Shown: positions 1 through 8,910 of the stretch, in pieces
How the letters are laid out: each line of letters starts with the position of its first letter
Position numbering within the stretch: position 1 is the first letter of the stretch
NCBI GenBank assembly: GCA_963824645.1
Contig: CAWGQC010000005.1
Location: 124,001-188,000 of the forward strand
DNA from: Bog-756 sp963824645
Lineage (GTDB): Bacteria > Actinomycetota > Acidimicrobiia > Acidimicrobiales > RAAP-2
Direction: 5' to 3'
Length of the DNA: 64,000 nucleotides
The notes under the pieces: generated by a model
What the model saw: only the letters and a program-made list of their open reading frames with translations
Told to the model about the DNA's origin: nothing
Databases searched by the model: none
Position numbers and translations under genes: made by a program

Positions 1-806
1 TCACTGAGGCCGGTTTCGGTGCCGACATGGGTGCTGAGCGGTTCTTCAACATCAAGTGCCGGGTGTCGGGCCTGGTGCCGGATGCGGCCGTGATTGTGGC
101 CACCGTGCGAGCCCTCAAGGCGCATTCGGGGCGGCATCGGGTCATCGCCGGCCGACCCCTTCCGGGCGGGCTGTTGGAGGAGAATCCCGATGAAGTTCTG
201 GCCGGAGGATCCAACCTGCGCAAACAGATCGAGAACGTGCTCATCCATGGGGTGACTCCGGTGGTGGCCATCAACGCCTTTCCCGGTGATTTCGACTCGG
301 AGTACGCGGCCGTCCGGTCCATTGCCGAAGAGATGGGTGTGCGCTCGGCCGTGAGCACACACTTCCGAGACGGTGGTGCGGGCGCTGCCGAATTGGCCGA
401 GGCGGTGGTGGCGGCAGCCGAGGAGCCGAGCAGCTTCCGGTTCCTGTATCCGCTGGAGGCTCCTCTTTTGACCAAACTCGAGACCATAGCCACGTCCGTT
501 TACGGAGCCGACGGGGTCGACCTCTCGCCGGCGGCCGCTGCCAGTTTCGACCTGTTCGAGGCCAACGGACTCGGTGGCCTGCCAATCTGTGTGGCCAAGA
601 CCCATCTGTCCATCTCCTCCGACCCGAAGTTGAAGGGTGCGCCGACCGGATGGCGCCTCCCGGTCCGTGAGGCGCGGGCCTCGGCCGGAGCCGGCTTCAT
701 TTACGTCGTGTGTGGGGACATGCGGACCATGCCCGGTTTGAGCTCGCATCCGGCCGCCGAGCAGATCGACATCGACGACGACGGGAACGTGGTCGGCCTG
801 TACTGA
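1..806 (+). CDS. fhs: Formate--tetrahydrofolate ligase, C-terminal part (5' end outside window)
   Basis: The reading frame is open from base 3, so the first ATG at 27 is internal and the gene begins before the window. About 267 codons are present; the full family is near 555 residues. The fragment starts with the conserved TEAGFGADMGAERFF block and contains the late blocks YGADGV, CVAKTHLS, DPKLKGAPTGW, SAGAGF and MPGL, then a DIDDDGNVVGL-type end. The enzyme joins formate to tetrahydrofolate using ATP, giving 10-formyl-THF for purine synthesis and one-carbon metabolism in the cytoplasm. purE lies 59 kb away, so no operon with purine genes is visible here. Confidence 0.95.
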   Translation, partial: TEAGFGADMGAERFFNIKCRVSGLVPDAAVIVATVRALKAHSGRHRVIAGRPLPGGLLEENPDEVLAGGSNLRKQIENVLIHGVTPVVAINAFPGDFDSEYAAVRSIAEEMGVRSAVSTHFRDGGAGAAELAEAVVAAAEEPSSFRFLYPLEAPLLTKLETIATSVYGADGVDLSPAAAASFDLFEANGLGGLPICVAKTHLSISSDPKLKGAPTGWRLPVREARASAGAGFIYVVCGDMRTMPGLSSHPAAEQIDIDDDGNVVGLY

Positions 807-844
807 GATCGCGCCACGGGGAGGCGCAGGGATGTCGCCGCGGC

Positions 845-850
845 TACGGT
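845..850 (+). promoter_or_regulatory. Candidate leaderless -10 box (TACGGT) for the PhyH gene
   Basis: TACGGT fits the actinobacterial -10 pattern TAnnnT. It ends exactly 6 nt before the GTG at 857, the geometry expected if transcription starts on the start codon. No Shine-Dalgarno precedes that GTG at normal distance. This supports the short start over the ATG at 710, which overlaps fhs. Confidence 0.4.
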
Positions 851-856
851 GACGCG

Positions 857-2059
857 GTGGACAGCGACCGATTCGGGCCGATCGACTTCGACGGGTTCCA
901 CCGCCACAACCTTCCCCGGTTGCTCGAAGGTCGGCCCTCGGTGTTTTCCGACGCCGATGTCGGTGTGGTTCGACCCCTGGCCTTCGCCCTTCCCGACGGT
1001 CGGGCCTACACTTACGTCCCGACGGGACACACGTTGGCCGTAGATCCGGGATGCGAGAAGGCCCATACCGTGGTGAGCCTGTCCTACGAAGCCTGGTGCT
1101 CCTTTGTGTGGGAGCTCCGCTCGTCCTTCGCCCTCCTCTATGCCGGAGAGGTGGAGATCGGCCGTGGGAGCTTCGGACAGCTGGCGAGGTGGGAACCGCC
1201 ACTCCGGGTCGCCTTCAGCGACCAGGAGCTCTACGACCTCGACGATCCGCGACCGGTGCAGGACGCCGACGGACGGCCGCTGGATCTGACCCGGTCCTTC
1301 ACCCTGGACGATCCCCAGGACGAGATCGCCGCCTATCTCGGCGAGGCCGGATTCGTCCATCTGCGAGGCGTGCTGGAGGCGACCGAAGTCGAAGCCCTCG
1401 CTGGCGACGTCGATAGGGCGGTGCTCAACGCCCGGCCCGACGACCGACGGTCGTGGTGGACCACCGTCAGCGGCCGGGACGTCTGCAACCGGGTCAACTA
1501 TCTCAACGACCGATCGGAGCGGATCGCCGGACTCGGCGCTGATCAGCGATTCGTCCGTATCGCCGGGCTCGGGGGGACCGACCTGCGCGATGCGTCTGAT
1601 CGTCTCGACGGGAACAGTGTTGTCATCAAGGTGCCGGGGGCCGCCGAGGGGCTGGCCGATCTCCCCTGGCACCGGGACTGTGGAATGGGCGGCCATCCGG
1701 TCAAGTGCCCGATGCTCAATGTGGGCATCCAGCTCGATCGGGCCACGCCGGAGACCGGCCAGCTACGCATGATCGCCGGTTCCCACCGGGGAACGTCCCG
1801 GCTGCCCGGACCCGGCGAGACCGGGCACCTGCCGATGGCGTCCCTGCGTACGGAACCGGGTGACGTGACCGTGCACTTCGGCCATACTCTGCACGCCGCC
1901 CCACCGCCCACCGAACATCGAGGTCCGGGGCGCCGGGCCCTCTATCTGACCTTCGTCCCGCCGCTCACCTTCGAGATGGTCGCCCCCCGACAGGGCTACA
2001 ACGATGTACTGTTCGCCCGCACCGATGGCCACATCAAGCATGTCGACCAGCTGCGATGA
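857..2059 (+). CDS. Phytanoyl-CoA dioxygenase (PhyH) family protein
   Basis: A 400-residue protein of the Fe(II)/2-oxoglutarate-dependent PhyH family. The iron-binding facial triad is visible as H272-x-D274 (in PWHRDCG) and a distal His near 346 (HTLHAAPP). The following RRALYLTF contains the Arg expected to hold 2-oxoglutarate. The N-terminal ~150 residues do not match the core and are unassigned. An ATG at 710 would overlap fhs by 97 bp and adds Arg-rich shadow sequence, so I chose the GTG at 857 (preceded by a TAnnnT box). The substrate cannot be read from sequence; family members hydroxylate acyl-CoAs or small natural products. Confidence 0.8.
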   Translation: MDSDRFGPIDFDGFHRHNLPRLLEGRPSVFSDADVGVVRPLAFALPDGRAYTYVPTGHTLAVDPGCEKAHTVVSLSYEAWCSFVWELRSSFALLYAGEVEIGRGSFGQLARWEPPLRVAFSDQELYDLDDPRPVQDADGRPLDLTRSFTLDDPQDEIAAYLGEAGFVHLRGVLEATEVEALAGDVDRAVLNARPDDRRSWWTTVSGRDVCNRVNYLNDRSERIAGLGADQRFVRIAGLGGTDLRDASDRLDGNSVVIKVPGAAEGLADLPWHRDCGMGGHPVKCPMLNVGIQLDRATPETGQLRMIAGSHRGTSRLPGPGETGHLPMASLRTEPGDVTVHFGHTLHAAPPPTEHRGPGRRALYLTFVPPLTFEMVAPRQGYNDVLFARTDGHIKHVDQLR

Positions 2060-2145
2060 CGGAATGCGGTGACCCTGACCGGATCCTGGTCACCGCCGCC
2101 CCACTCAATCGCCCACCGCCCCCGTCGGATAACATTGGCGCCGAC

Positions 2146-2216
2146 GCGGGCGTAGTTCAGAGGCAGAACACGAGCTTCCCAAGCTCGGAACGCGGGTTCG
2201 ATTCCCGTCGCCCGCT
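2146..2216 (+). tRNA. tRNA-Gly (anticodon CCC)
   Basis: A 71-nt cloverleaf. The acceptor stem GCGGGCG pairs with CGCCCGC at 2209-2215, the D stem is GTTC/GAAC, and the anticodon stem CGAGC/GCTCG carries the loop TTCCCAA (anticodon CCC). The T arm holds TTCGATT. No CCA is encoded. Discriminator base is T. Confidence 0.95.
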
Positions 2217-2290
2217 CTCACCGTCGCCCGCTCTCCGGCCGTACGCGCCGGCGATCCGACACAGTTCAGCGCTGCAGTCGGCGTGCCGGG

Positions 2291-2533
2291 CTACTGCCAG
2301 TACCCCTCGACCGTGCCTTCGGGACGAACGGTCGCCTCGTCTGGACTACGGCCGGCATCACGGAGGGCCCGCCTCTGGCGCATGAGGTCCCACAGCTGGT
2401 CGAGAGTGACCTCGAGCGCCTTCATGCGCTTTTCCTCATCGGGCGAGAGACCCTCACCGACGTGCGCCTCCTCGAGGCGTTTCTCCTCGTCGGTCAGATG
2501 ACCGATCCGGGTGATGAGCTCCTCGTCGTCCAC
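2291..2533 (-). CDS. DUF2630 family protein
   Basis: An 80-residue, highly charged, probably helical protein. It matches the small actinobacterial DUF2630 family: a DDEELI start, DEEKRLEE, LEVTLDQLWDLMRQRRALR core and a VEGYWQ end. The GTG start is preceded by AAAGGAG at a spacing of about 8 nt. Function is unknown. It is a single gene, convergent with the tRNA-Gly upstream on the plus strand. Confidence 0.85.
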   Translation of the reverse strand: MDDEELITRIGHLTDEEKRLEEAHVGEGLSPDEEKRMKALEVTLDQLWDLMRQRRALRDAGRSPDEATVRPEGTVEGYWQ

Positions 2534-2618
2534 AGTCGGCTCCTTTCCGCGGCCAGGCCCCGTCCCTGGACCAGACTAGGCGCTGGGCCTCCCGTCCTGG
2601 TCCGGAACGGGGCCGGGA

Positions 2619-3486
2619 AGCCCCTCCCCAACAGTGGACCGCCTATGAGGCGACGACCGTGATGGCGTTGTTCACCGTGTAGGACCCGGTGTCCTCGGTG
2701 AGGGTCACGTTGAACGGACCGGTGGCCGCCGTCTTGGCCACGGCCAACTTGAGCTTGATGGTGGCCGGCTTCGTCTTGGTGGCCTTGGCGAACTTGGACG
2801 ACACCACGGTGACCCCGGGGTTGGACACCGTCCACGGATCGGTGGGATCGGTCTTCTTGAAGTTGGCGCTGGCGTCGAAGCCGGTACCGGAAACGACGGT
2901 GCTGAGCTTCTTGCCCTGCTTCACGCTGTTCTTGGAGAAGCCGCTGATGACCGGGCCGTCGATGGTCACCGACTCGGTGACCGTGTTGACCTGTCCGTCC
3001 GTGTTGGAGACGGTGGTGGTCACCGTGTACGTCCCGTTGGTCGTGTAGGTGTGGGTCGGGCCGGTCACCGTGCCGTTGGGCCCGATGACGTTGACCGTGG
3101 CCGCCTGCACCCCGCTACCGTCGCCGTAGTTGACGGTGGCCGAATAGGTGCCGGTGCCGTCGTTGGCGCTGCCGATGGTGGCCAGCTGGGGAGTGGTCAG
3201 GGCGACGTTCTCCTTGGGCGCCAGGGCCGAGGCGGTGGTGGTGAAGGCCGGCTCCACCTCCAGTTGCACGGCCGAGGACGGGTAGGTCACCGCGTAGTCG
3301 GCCTCCGGGAAGATGAAGGTGGCGAAGGTGCCGGTCACCGGTCCCGAGATGGGCGTGAAGAGGGTGCTCACGGCGGGCGAGCCCACAGTGGTCACCGACA
3401 GCGTGCTGCCGGTGATGGTGACCCCCGGTCCGGTGATGCCACCGGTGCCCGCTGTTCCGTTGACGGTGACGCCGAGGGTGCCGGTG
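2619..3486. repeat. Copy A of an 868-bp identical direct repeat
   Basis: This stretch matches 8911-9778 (offset 6292 bp) with no difference that I could see. The first mismatches are at 2618/8910 and 3487/9779. It covers the last ~280 codons of the surface-protein gene plus 24 bp beyond its stop codon. The rest of the two genes is only moderately similar, so the block was probably homogenised recently by gene conversion or duplication. Confidence 0.9.
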
Positions 3487-5732
3487 TTGTGGAGAACGGA
3501 TGAGCTGCTCAAGGTCAGCTTCCCGCCGTTGACCACCTGGAGGGTTCCGGCATTGGTCGTGGTCGTACCGTCGTCCTGCCGGGTGTCGGGTGCCCCGATG
3601 GTCACCGTGCCCCCCGACTGGTTGGTCAGACCCGTCTCGATGTAGCACGGATCGGCCCCGGACGGGGAGCTGGTGGTGAAGGCGCCACCCGAGCCCACGG
3701 TCACGCCGCCCGCTCCGTTGATTTGGGCGTAGCCGGCGGTCGAGGACTTCATGGCCAGGGTGCCGTCATCGGTGACCGCAGCGGCAACGGCCAGGTTTAC
3801 GGTGGTCGCCGTTCCGTCGACGGTCACTGTCTGGCCCGAGGGAATGGTCCCACTGAGGTTGGAGGTGCCGACCACGTCGAAGGACCCGGTGCCGGTGCTG
3901 TCGGCCAGGGTCAGGTTCTCCAGTTGGACGGGGTTACCCGACTCGGTCCCGCCCGACTGGGTGAAGGTGCCGACGTTCTCGAGCATGGTGCCGCTGAGGG
4001 TGAGGGTGGCTCCGGAGGCGTCGGTGAAGCCCCCACCGGTCACCGCATAGTGACCGGTGGAACTGACGGTGAAGGTGCCCGAGTTGGTGGTGAGGGTGGA
4101 GTCATCCTGGCGGCTGTCGGGTGCGCCGATGGTGACGGTACCCCCCAACTGGTTGTTCACGCCCGTCTCGATATAGCACGGATCGGCTCCGGACGGGGAG
4201 CTGGTGGTCAGGATGCCACCGGAGGCCACAATGAGGCCGCCCGCTCCGTTGATCTGGGCGTAGCCCGAGGTCGAGGATTTCATGGCCAGGGTGCCGTCAT
4301 CGGTCACCGCAGTGGCCATGGCCACATTGACGCTGGTGGCCGTGCCGTCGACCGTCACCGTCTGGCCCGAGGGAATGGTCCCGTTGAGGTTGGAGGTGCC
4401 GACCACGTCGAAGGACCCGGTGCCGGTGCTGTCGGCCAGGGTCAGGTTCTCCAGTTGGACGGGGTTACCCGACTCGGTCCCGCCCGACTGGGTAAAGGTG
4501 CCGGTGTTCTCGATCATGGTGCCGGTAAGGGTCAGAGTGGCGCCGGAGGCGTCGGTGAAGCCCCCACCGGTCACCGCATAGTGACCGGTGGAGCTGACCG
4601 TGAAGGTGCCCGAGTTGGTGGTCAGGGTGGAGTCATCCTGGCGGCTGTCGGGTGCCCCGATGGTGACGGTACCCCCCGACTGGTTGGTCACCGGTGTCTC
4701 GATGTAGCACGGATCGGCTCCGGACGGGGAGCTGGTGGTCAGGGAAGCGCCGGAGGCGACGATCACGCCGCCCGCTCCGTTGATCTGGGCGTAGCCCGAG
4801 GTCGAGGATTTCATGGCCAGGGTGCCGTCGTCGGTCACCGCAGTGGCCATGGCCACATTGACGCTGGTGGCCGTGCCGTCGACCGTCACCGTCTGGCCCG
4901 AGGGAATGGTCCCGTTGAGGTTGGAGGTGCCGACCACGTCGAAGGACCCGGTGCCGGTGCTGTCGGCCAGGGTGACGTTCTCCAGTTGGACGGGGTTACC
5001 CGACTCGGTCCCGCCCGACTGGGTGAAGGTGCCCGAGTTCTCGAGCATGGTTCCGGTGAGGGCCAGGGTGGCGCCCGAGGCGTCGGTGAAGCCACCGTTG
5101 GTCACCCCGTAGTGACCGGTGGAGCTGACCGTGAAGGAACCTGAGTTGGTGGTGAGCGTGGAGTCATCCTGGCGGGTGTCGGGTGCCCCGATGGTCACCG
5201 TGCCCCCCGACTGGTTGGTCATCGGTGTCTCGATGTAGACCGGATCCGCTCCGGAGGGCGACGTGGTGGTCAACGAACCACTGTTGTCGAGCACCGACGT
5301 ACTGGGTCCCGAAATGTCCGAGTAGCCGGAGGTCGAAGAGTTCATGGCCAGCACGCCGGTGCTGGCTACGGTGCTGGTGGTGGACGCGCCGAAGGTCAAG
5401 TTCACGCTGGTCGAGGAGCCGTCCACCTTGAGGGTCTGGGTGCCGCTGGTTCCCCCCAGCTGCAAACTGGAGATGGTGGTGCTGGCGGTCAGATCCACGG
5501 TGTAGCTGGTGGTTCCCCCGATGCACACCACGCTGGAACTGGTCGGGAACCCGGATGACCAGTCGGTCGAGGCGGCGTTCCAAGCGGTGGTCCCCGTCAT
5601 GGGGCCCTGCCAGTTGTCGGTGCAGGTGGCGGCCGCACTCGGGGTGGCGGCCACCACAGCCACAGCCCCGGCCGAACCCAACGATCCCAGGGCGATGGCG
5701 GTCGCCATCCCCACTCTACGAATTCCGCGCAT
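2643..5732 (-). CDS. Secreted giant repeat protein A (adhesin-like, PKD and IPT/TIG-like C-terminus)
   Basis: About 1029 residues. The start at 5732 is preceded by GAGGAGCG; an upstream ATG at 5786 lacks one. A signal peptide is clear (MRGIRRVG, hydrophobic core, then ATPSAAA). Three tandem units of 177 residues follow, rich in Gly/Ser/Thr with motifs TNQSGGTVTIGAPD, GTFTQSGGTESG and TIPSGQTVTVDG, resembling beta-helical adhesin repeats. The C-terminus has a PKD-like domain (YGDGS...HTYTTNGTYTV) and an IPT/TIG-like domain (ISGFSKNSVKQGKK). No sortase motif or terminal membrane anchor is seen, so it is probably secreted or wall-associated by other means. It is divergent from the SARP-like regulator, whose promoter region holds operator-like repeats. 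Confidence 0.85.
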   Translation of the reverse strand: MRGIRRVGMATAIALGSLGSAGAVAVVAATPSAAATCTDNWQGPMTGTTAWNAASTDWSSGFPTSSSVVCIGGTTSYTVDLTASTTISSLQLGGTSGTQTLKVDGSSTSVNLTFGASTTSTVASTGVLAMNSSTSGYSDISGPSTSVLDNSGSLTTTSPSGADPVYIETPMTNQSGGTVTIGAPDTRQDDSTLTTNSGSFTVSSTGHYGVTNGGFTDASGATLALTGTMLENSGTFTQSGGTESGNPVQLENVTLADSTGTGSFDVVGTSNLNGTIPSGQTVTVDGTATSVNVAMATAVTDDGTLAMKSSTSGYAQINGAGGVIVASGASLTTSSPSGADPCYIETPVTNQSGGTVTIGAPDSRQDDSTLTTNSGTFTVSSTGHYAVTGGGFTDASGATLTLTGTMIENTGTFTQSGGTESGNPVQLENLTLADSTGTGSFDVVGTSNLNGTIPSGQTVTVDGTATSVNVAMATAVTDDGTLAMKSSTSGYAQINGAGGLIVASGGILTTSSPSGADPCYIETGVNNQLGGTVTIGAPDSRQDDSTLTTNSGTFTVSSTGHYAVTGGGFTDASGATLTLSGTMLENVGTFTQSGGTESGNPVQLENLTLADSTGTGSFDVVGTSNLSGTIPSGQTVTVDGTATTVNLAVAAAVTDDGTLAMKSSTAGYAQINGAGGVTVGSGGAFTTSSPSGADPCYIETGLTNQSGGTVTIGAPDTRQDDGTTTTNAGTLQVVNGGKLTLSSSSVLHNTGTLGVTVNGTAGTGGITGPGVTITGSTLSVTTVGSPAVSTLFTPISGPVTGTFATFIFPEADYAVTYPSSAVQLEVEPAFTTTASALAPKENVALTTPQLATIGSANDGTGTYSATVNYGDGSGVQAATVNVIGPNGTVTGPTHTYTTNGTYTVTTTVSNTDGQVNTVTESVTIDGPVISGFSKNSVKQGKKLSTVVSGTGFDASANFKKTDPTDPWTVSNPGVTVVSSKFAKATKTKPATIKLKLAVAKTAATGPFNVTLTEDTGSYTVNNAITVVAS
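3720..5340 (-). repeat. Three tandem 531-bp coding repeats in surface protein A
   Basis: Equivalent points recur at 3751, 4282 and 4813, a period of exactly 531 bp (177 codons). The two inner units are nearly identical at the DNA level, while the outermost unit near 5200-5340 is more diverged. This suggests expansion by recombination. Confidence 0.8.
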
Positions 5733-5784
5733 GTCCGCTCCTCGTCCCTTGCTGGCTCCGCCCCGGTGGGCACGTATCCCCCCC

Positions 5785-5790
5785 ATTATG
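5785..5790 (-). promoter_or_regulatory. Candidate -10 box (CATAAT) for surface protein A
   Basis: CATAAT on the minus strand is 5/6 to TATAAT. It lies 10 nt downstream of the last of three GTTAGC direct repeats and about 52 nt before the ATG at 5732. No good -35 is present at 17 nt, which is typical where an activator sits on the -35 region. Confidence 0.45.
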
Positions 5791-5800
5791 CGGATGGCCC

Positions 5801-5828
5801 GCTAACCAGCCGCTAACCAGGGGCTAAC
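5801..5828. promoter_or_regulatory. Triple GCTAAC direct repeat, 11-bp period (SARP-type operator)
   Basis: GCTAAC occurs at 5801-5806, 5812-5817 and 5823-5828, exactly 11 bp apart, one helical turn. SARP/BTAD regulators are known to bind heptameric direct repeats with an 11-bp period about 8 bp upstream of the -10 box. Here the array sits next to a BTAD regulator gene and 10 nt from a -10 box for the divergent surface gene. The third repeat overlaps the regulator's own candidate -10. Confidence 0.6.
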
Positions 5829-5830
5829 GT
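5825..5830 (+). promoter_or_regulatory. Candidate leaderless -10 box (TAACGT) for the regulator
   Basis: TAACGT fits TAnnnT, ends 6 nt before the ATG at 5837, and overlaps the third GCTAAC repeat. Binding of the regulator there would be expected to block its own promoter. No Shine-Dalgarno is present. Confidence 0.4.
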
Positions 5831-5836
5831 CGGGCC

Positions 5837-8749
5837 ATGGAGCAACTCCTCCAGCGGGAGCGCCTGATCACCCTGGTCAGCCAGCGACACCGGCTGGGCG
5901 TCGTGGCCCTGGAGGCGCCGGCCGGCTTCGGCCGTTCCGTGCTCCTTGATCAGGCCCTGGCCCACGGGCCGGTCCGAACCTCGGATCGGGACCTGGTCCA
6001 CCGGTGCGGGCCGGACGACGACCGTCCCGGTCACCTGGCCCGCTCCCTGCTCATCCTGTGTGGTGTCGGGCCCGTACATCATCGGGCCGAGTGGGCGGAC
6101 GCCAGATCGGCCGCCCGGACTGTGGCCGAGGCCCTCAACGACGCCGCCGACGGCGGTCAGGTGGCATTGGTGGTCGACGACGTGCAGCGGACCGGTCCGG
6201 CCGGCGATGCCTTCTGGCCGGCCCTGGTCGACCGCCTCGGCGACAGAAGCCATGTGGTGCTGTCCGGCCGCCACCTCCCCCGGATCGGCCTGGCCCGCAT
6301 GGTGGCTGCCGGTACCGGGCTGCTCATCGACGCCGGACAGCTGGCCTTCCGGCCTGACGAGGTTGCCGCCCTGGCCGCCACCTACCCCGAGCTGGGACGC
6401 ACCGACGCCGAGCTGGCGGCGTGGCCGGCCATGGCCAGTCTGGTGGCGCGGGGCAGGGCCGAGATGTCCAGCCAGTACCTGCTCGAGTCGATCCTGGACG
6501 AGGCCGAAATGGTGGTGGCCAAGACCATGGCGGCCCTGGCCGTGGTCGGTGGTTGCTCCGACCAACTCCTCGACGCGGTGGTGGACACGGTCGGCCGCGT
6601 CGAGGGGTCGGGAACCGAGGGTGTGGACATCAAACGCCAGGTGATCTCCCAATTGGTCCGCTTACCACTGGTCCAGACCAACGGCGGTTGCTGGCCCCAT
6701 CCCGTGTGGATCGACGCCACCGGCTCCTACCTCTCCCCCGTCGAGCGCAACCGGGCGGTGGTAGCCAAGACGCGGGGCCTGGTGCGGGTGGGCGCCGTCC
6801 ACGATGCAGGCCGCCTGGCCCTGCGCACCGGCAATGGCGAAGCGTTGGCCTTGGCGGTGAGGGCCGCCCTGTCCTCCCAACCCCCCTTGGTCTCCGTCGC
6901 CGATCTGCGGACCTGGGCCGACAGCGGCCTCCTGCCGACCGGAACGGCCACCCAGGTCTGGCTGGCCGCCGCCGTCGACCTCCAACTGGGGGACGCCACC
7001 GCAGACGGATGGCATCGCCTGGAGCGGGCCCGTCACGCTTTCGAACTCGCCGGTGACCAGGAGGCCGAGACCAGCGTGCTGCTCCACCTCGGTCATCTGG
7101 CCCGGTCCCGCGACGACGCGGCGGCCTTGGGTCAGGTGCTGGTGCGGGGCGATGCCCTGGCCGCTGGGGGCAATCGTGTCGCCCAGGGGCTGGTGGCCCT
7201 GGGTCATGCCGTGGCCGCCCAGATGGCCGGCGATCCCGAGGCGGCGCTGCTGGCCCTGGACCGGGTCCCTGCCGGCTCACTCACCGGCGAGTGGGCGGCC
7301 CAGCAACTCATGATCCGGGGTACCAACCTGCTCCTGGCCGGTCGGGAGGAGGCCGCCGTCGTCATCTTGGAAGCGGCCACCGGTGAAGGGTCAGACGGAT
7401 CACGGGCCTTGGCCCATGACCTTCTGGCCACCGCCCGTTGGTACGCCGGCGACCCGGTGGAGGCCATCCGGGATGCCGAAATAGCCGAGACACTGGCGGT
7501 GCGGGCCGGTTCCCTGTCGCTGGTCCAGAGGATACGGGCCACCCGAGCCTGCTTTCTGGCCGCCTCCGGCCAGCGTGAGGCAGCCCAAGATCTCCTCGAC
7601 CTGGTCCACCGGACCGGTTCCATTTCCGAATCGGGCGAGGCCGCCGGGCTGGCCCGGATGGCCGAAGCGCTCCTGCTGGCCGACCAGATCGACCTCGAAG
7701 GAGCTCGGAGCTTGATCGAGGCCACTGACACGGTGGGGCGGGCGGTCCGATCGTCAGTGTGGCGGGCCGCGCTCTCCGCCGCCCTCGGTGCCGGGCCCGA
7801 GGAGCCTCCCCTCCCATCGGGTCGTCCCCATCCGAACCTGAGCCGGGCCGCCGCCGCCGGCCGGGCGGCGGCCGAGCATCTGGCCGGCGGCCCGGCCGTC
7901 GATAAGTACCACCGGCCCTACCTGCCCACCCGCTGGTGTGCACAGGACCGTCCCTCCGTGACACTCACGCTCCAGGGCGTGGGCACCGTCGAGCGAAATT
8001 TCCGACGCGTCACCCACCCGGCCTGGAGCCGGGGCCGGGTGCGCGAGCTCTGCCTGCATCTGGCCCTCGTAGAGGACCGCAACCGAGCCGGGGTGGCCGC
8101 CGCCCTGTGGCCCGACCGGGAGGACCGGTCGGCTGGTCAGAACCTGCGGGTCACCCTCACCCATCTGCTCGACGTCATCGATCCGGACCGGATGCCGGCC
8201 CGGGGGAGTGCCTTCATCATCGAGGACGCCGGACGATTGCACTTCAGCCGGGCGCCCGGTCTCCATGTCGACCTCTGGGACCTCGAGAGGCACGCCTCGG
8301 CCATCCTGGTCACACCCGGGCACGAGCGACCGTCACTGCTGGCCCAGGGTCGGCGGCTTCTGGCCGTCAAGTCGGGTCCGCCCCTGGGCGGCGTGGCCGT
8401 CGGCGAGTGGTTTGAGACCCATCGTCGGCGTCTCGAGGAGCTGGTCGCTGCGGCCGCGCTCCATGCCGGCAGCGCCGCCGTGGCGGCCGGTGACCACGTC
8501 CTGGGCGAGGCTCTGGCACAGCGGGCTCTGCAGGCCGACCCATGGTCGGAACGCGCCCACCGATTGCTGGTCGAGGCTCGGTTGTCGTCCGGCAATCTGG
8601 ACGGGGCCCGCCGCGGTCTGCTTCACGCGCTGGAGGTCTTGGACGACCTCGGTGTCGCCCCCGGTCCAGCCATCTTCGAATTGGCTCGCCGGGCCGGACT
8701 GAGCCCCCCCTACAACCGGCCTGTCGGCGCCGGTCACGTCCGCTCATGA
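5837..8749 (+). CDS. STAND-type BTAD (SARP-like) transcriptional regulator with degenerate P-loop
   Basis: A 970-residue regulator. The N-terminus resembles the MalT/LuxR-LAL class NTPase: APAGFGRSVLL at 27-37 is the Walker A, but the invariant Lys is Arg (R33). VALVVDDVQR near 110 is a Walker B. The middle (about 330-690) is helical and TPR-like. Residues ~709-800 look like an OmpR-type winged helix (ALWPDREDRSAGQNLRVTLTHL) and ~810-960 are a BTAD domain (DLWDLERHA... ALQADPWSERAHRLLVEA). SARPs usually carry the DNA-binding part at the N-terminus; here it is at the C-terminal end. The gene lies between the two surface-protein genes and reads away from A and towards B. A is its likely target through the operator repeats. 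Confidence 0.8.
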   Translation: MEQLLQRERLITLVSQRHRLGVVALEAPAGFGRSVLLDQALAHGPVRTSDRDLVHRCGPDDDRPGHLARSLLILCGVGPVHHRAEWADARSAARTVAEALNDAADGGQVALVVDDVQRTGPAGDAFWPALVDRLGDRSHVVLSGRHLPRIGLARMVAAGTGLLIDAGQLAFRPDEVAALAATYPELGRTDAELAAWPAMASLVARGRAEMSSQYLLESILDEAEMVVAKTMAALAVVGGCSDQLLDAVVDTVGRVEGSGTEGVDIKRQVISQLVRLPLVQTNGGCWPHPVWIDATGSYLSPVERNRAVVAKTRGLVRVGAVHDAGRLALRTGNGEALALAVRAALSSQPPLVSVADLRTWADSGLLPTGTATQVWLAAAVDLQLGDATADGWHRLERARHAFELAGDQEAETSVLLHLGHLARSRDDAAALGQVLVRGDALAAGGNRVAQGLVALGHAVAAQMAGDPEAALLALDRVPAGSLTGEWAAQQLMIRGTNLLLAGREEAAVVILEAATGEGSDGSRALAHDLLATARWYAGDPVEAIRDAEIAETLAVRAGSLSLVQRIRATRACFLAASGQREAAQDLLDLVHRTGSISESGEAAGLARMAEALLLADQIDLEGARSLIEATDTVGRAVRSSVWRAALSAALGAGPEEPPLPSGRPHPNLSRAAAAGRAAAEHLAGGPAVDKYHRPYLPTRWCAQDRPSVTLTLQGVGTVERNFRRVTHPAWSRGRVRELCLHLALVEDRNRAGVAAALWPDREDRSAGQNLRVTLTHLLDVIDPDRMPARGSAFIIEDAGRLHFSRAPGLHVDLWDLERHASAILVTPGHERPSLLAQGRRLLAVKSGPPLGGVAVGEWFETHRRRLEELVAAAALHAGSAAVAAGDHVLGEALAQRALQADPWSERAHRLLVEARLSSGNLDGARRGLLHALEVLDDLGVAPGPAIFELARRAGLSPPYNRPVGAGHVRS

Positions 8750-8910
8750 CCCCGTGAGGGACCGGGCTATCGATCCGCCGGGCAGACGGAGGCACTCACG
8801 CCTGTCCTCCCGCTGACGGCGCCACCCCGACACAGCGGCGTTGTCGACCCGCCGGAATCGGCCACCGCCGGCGATCGGGCGCCGTGCGGTGCTCCAGCCA
8901 CTGACTTGGG

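Noticed and set aside
3720..5340. Long regular repeats considered as a CRISPR or satellite array
   Set aside because: The 531-bp units are in-frame protein repeats without short spacers.
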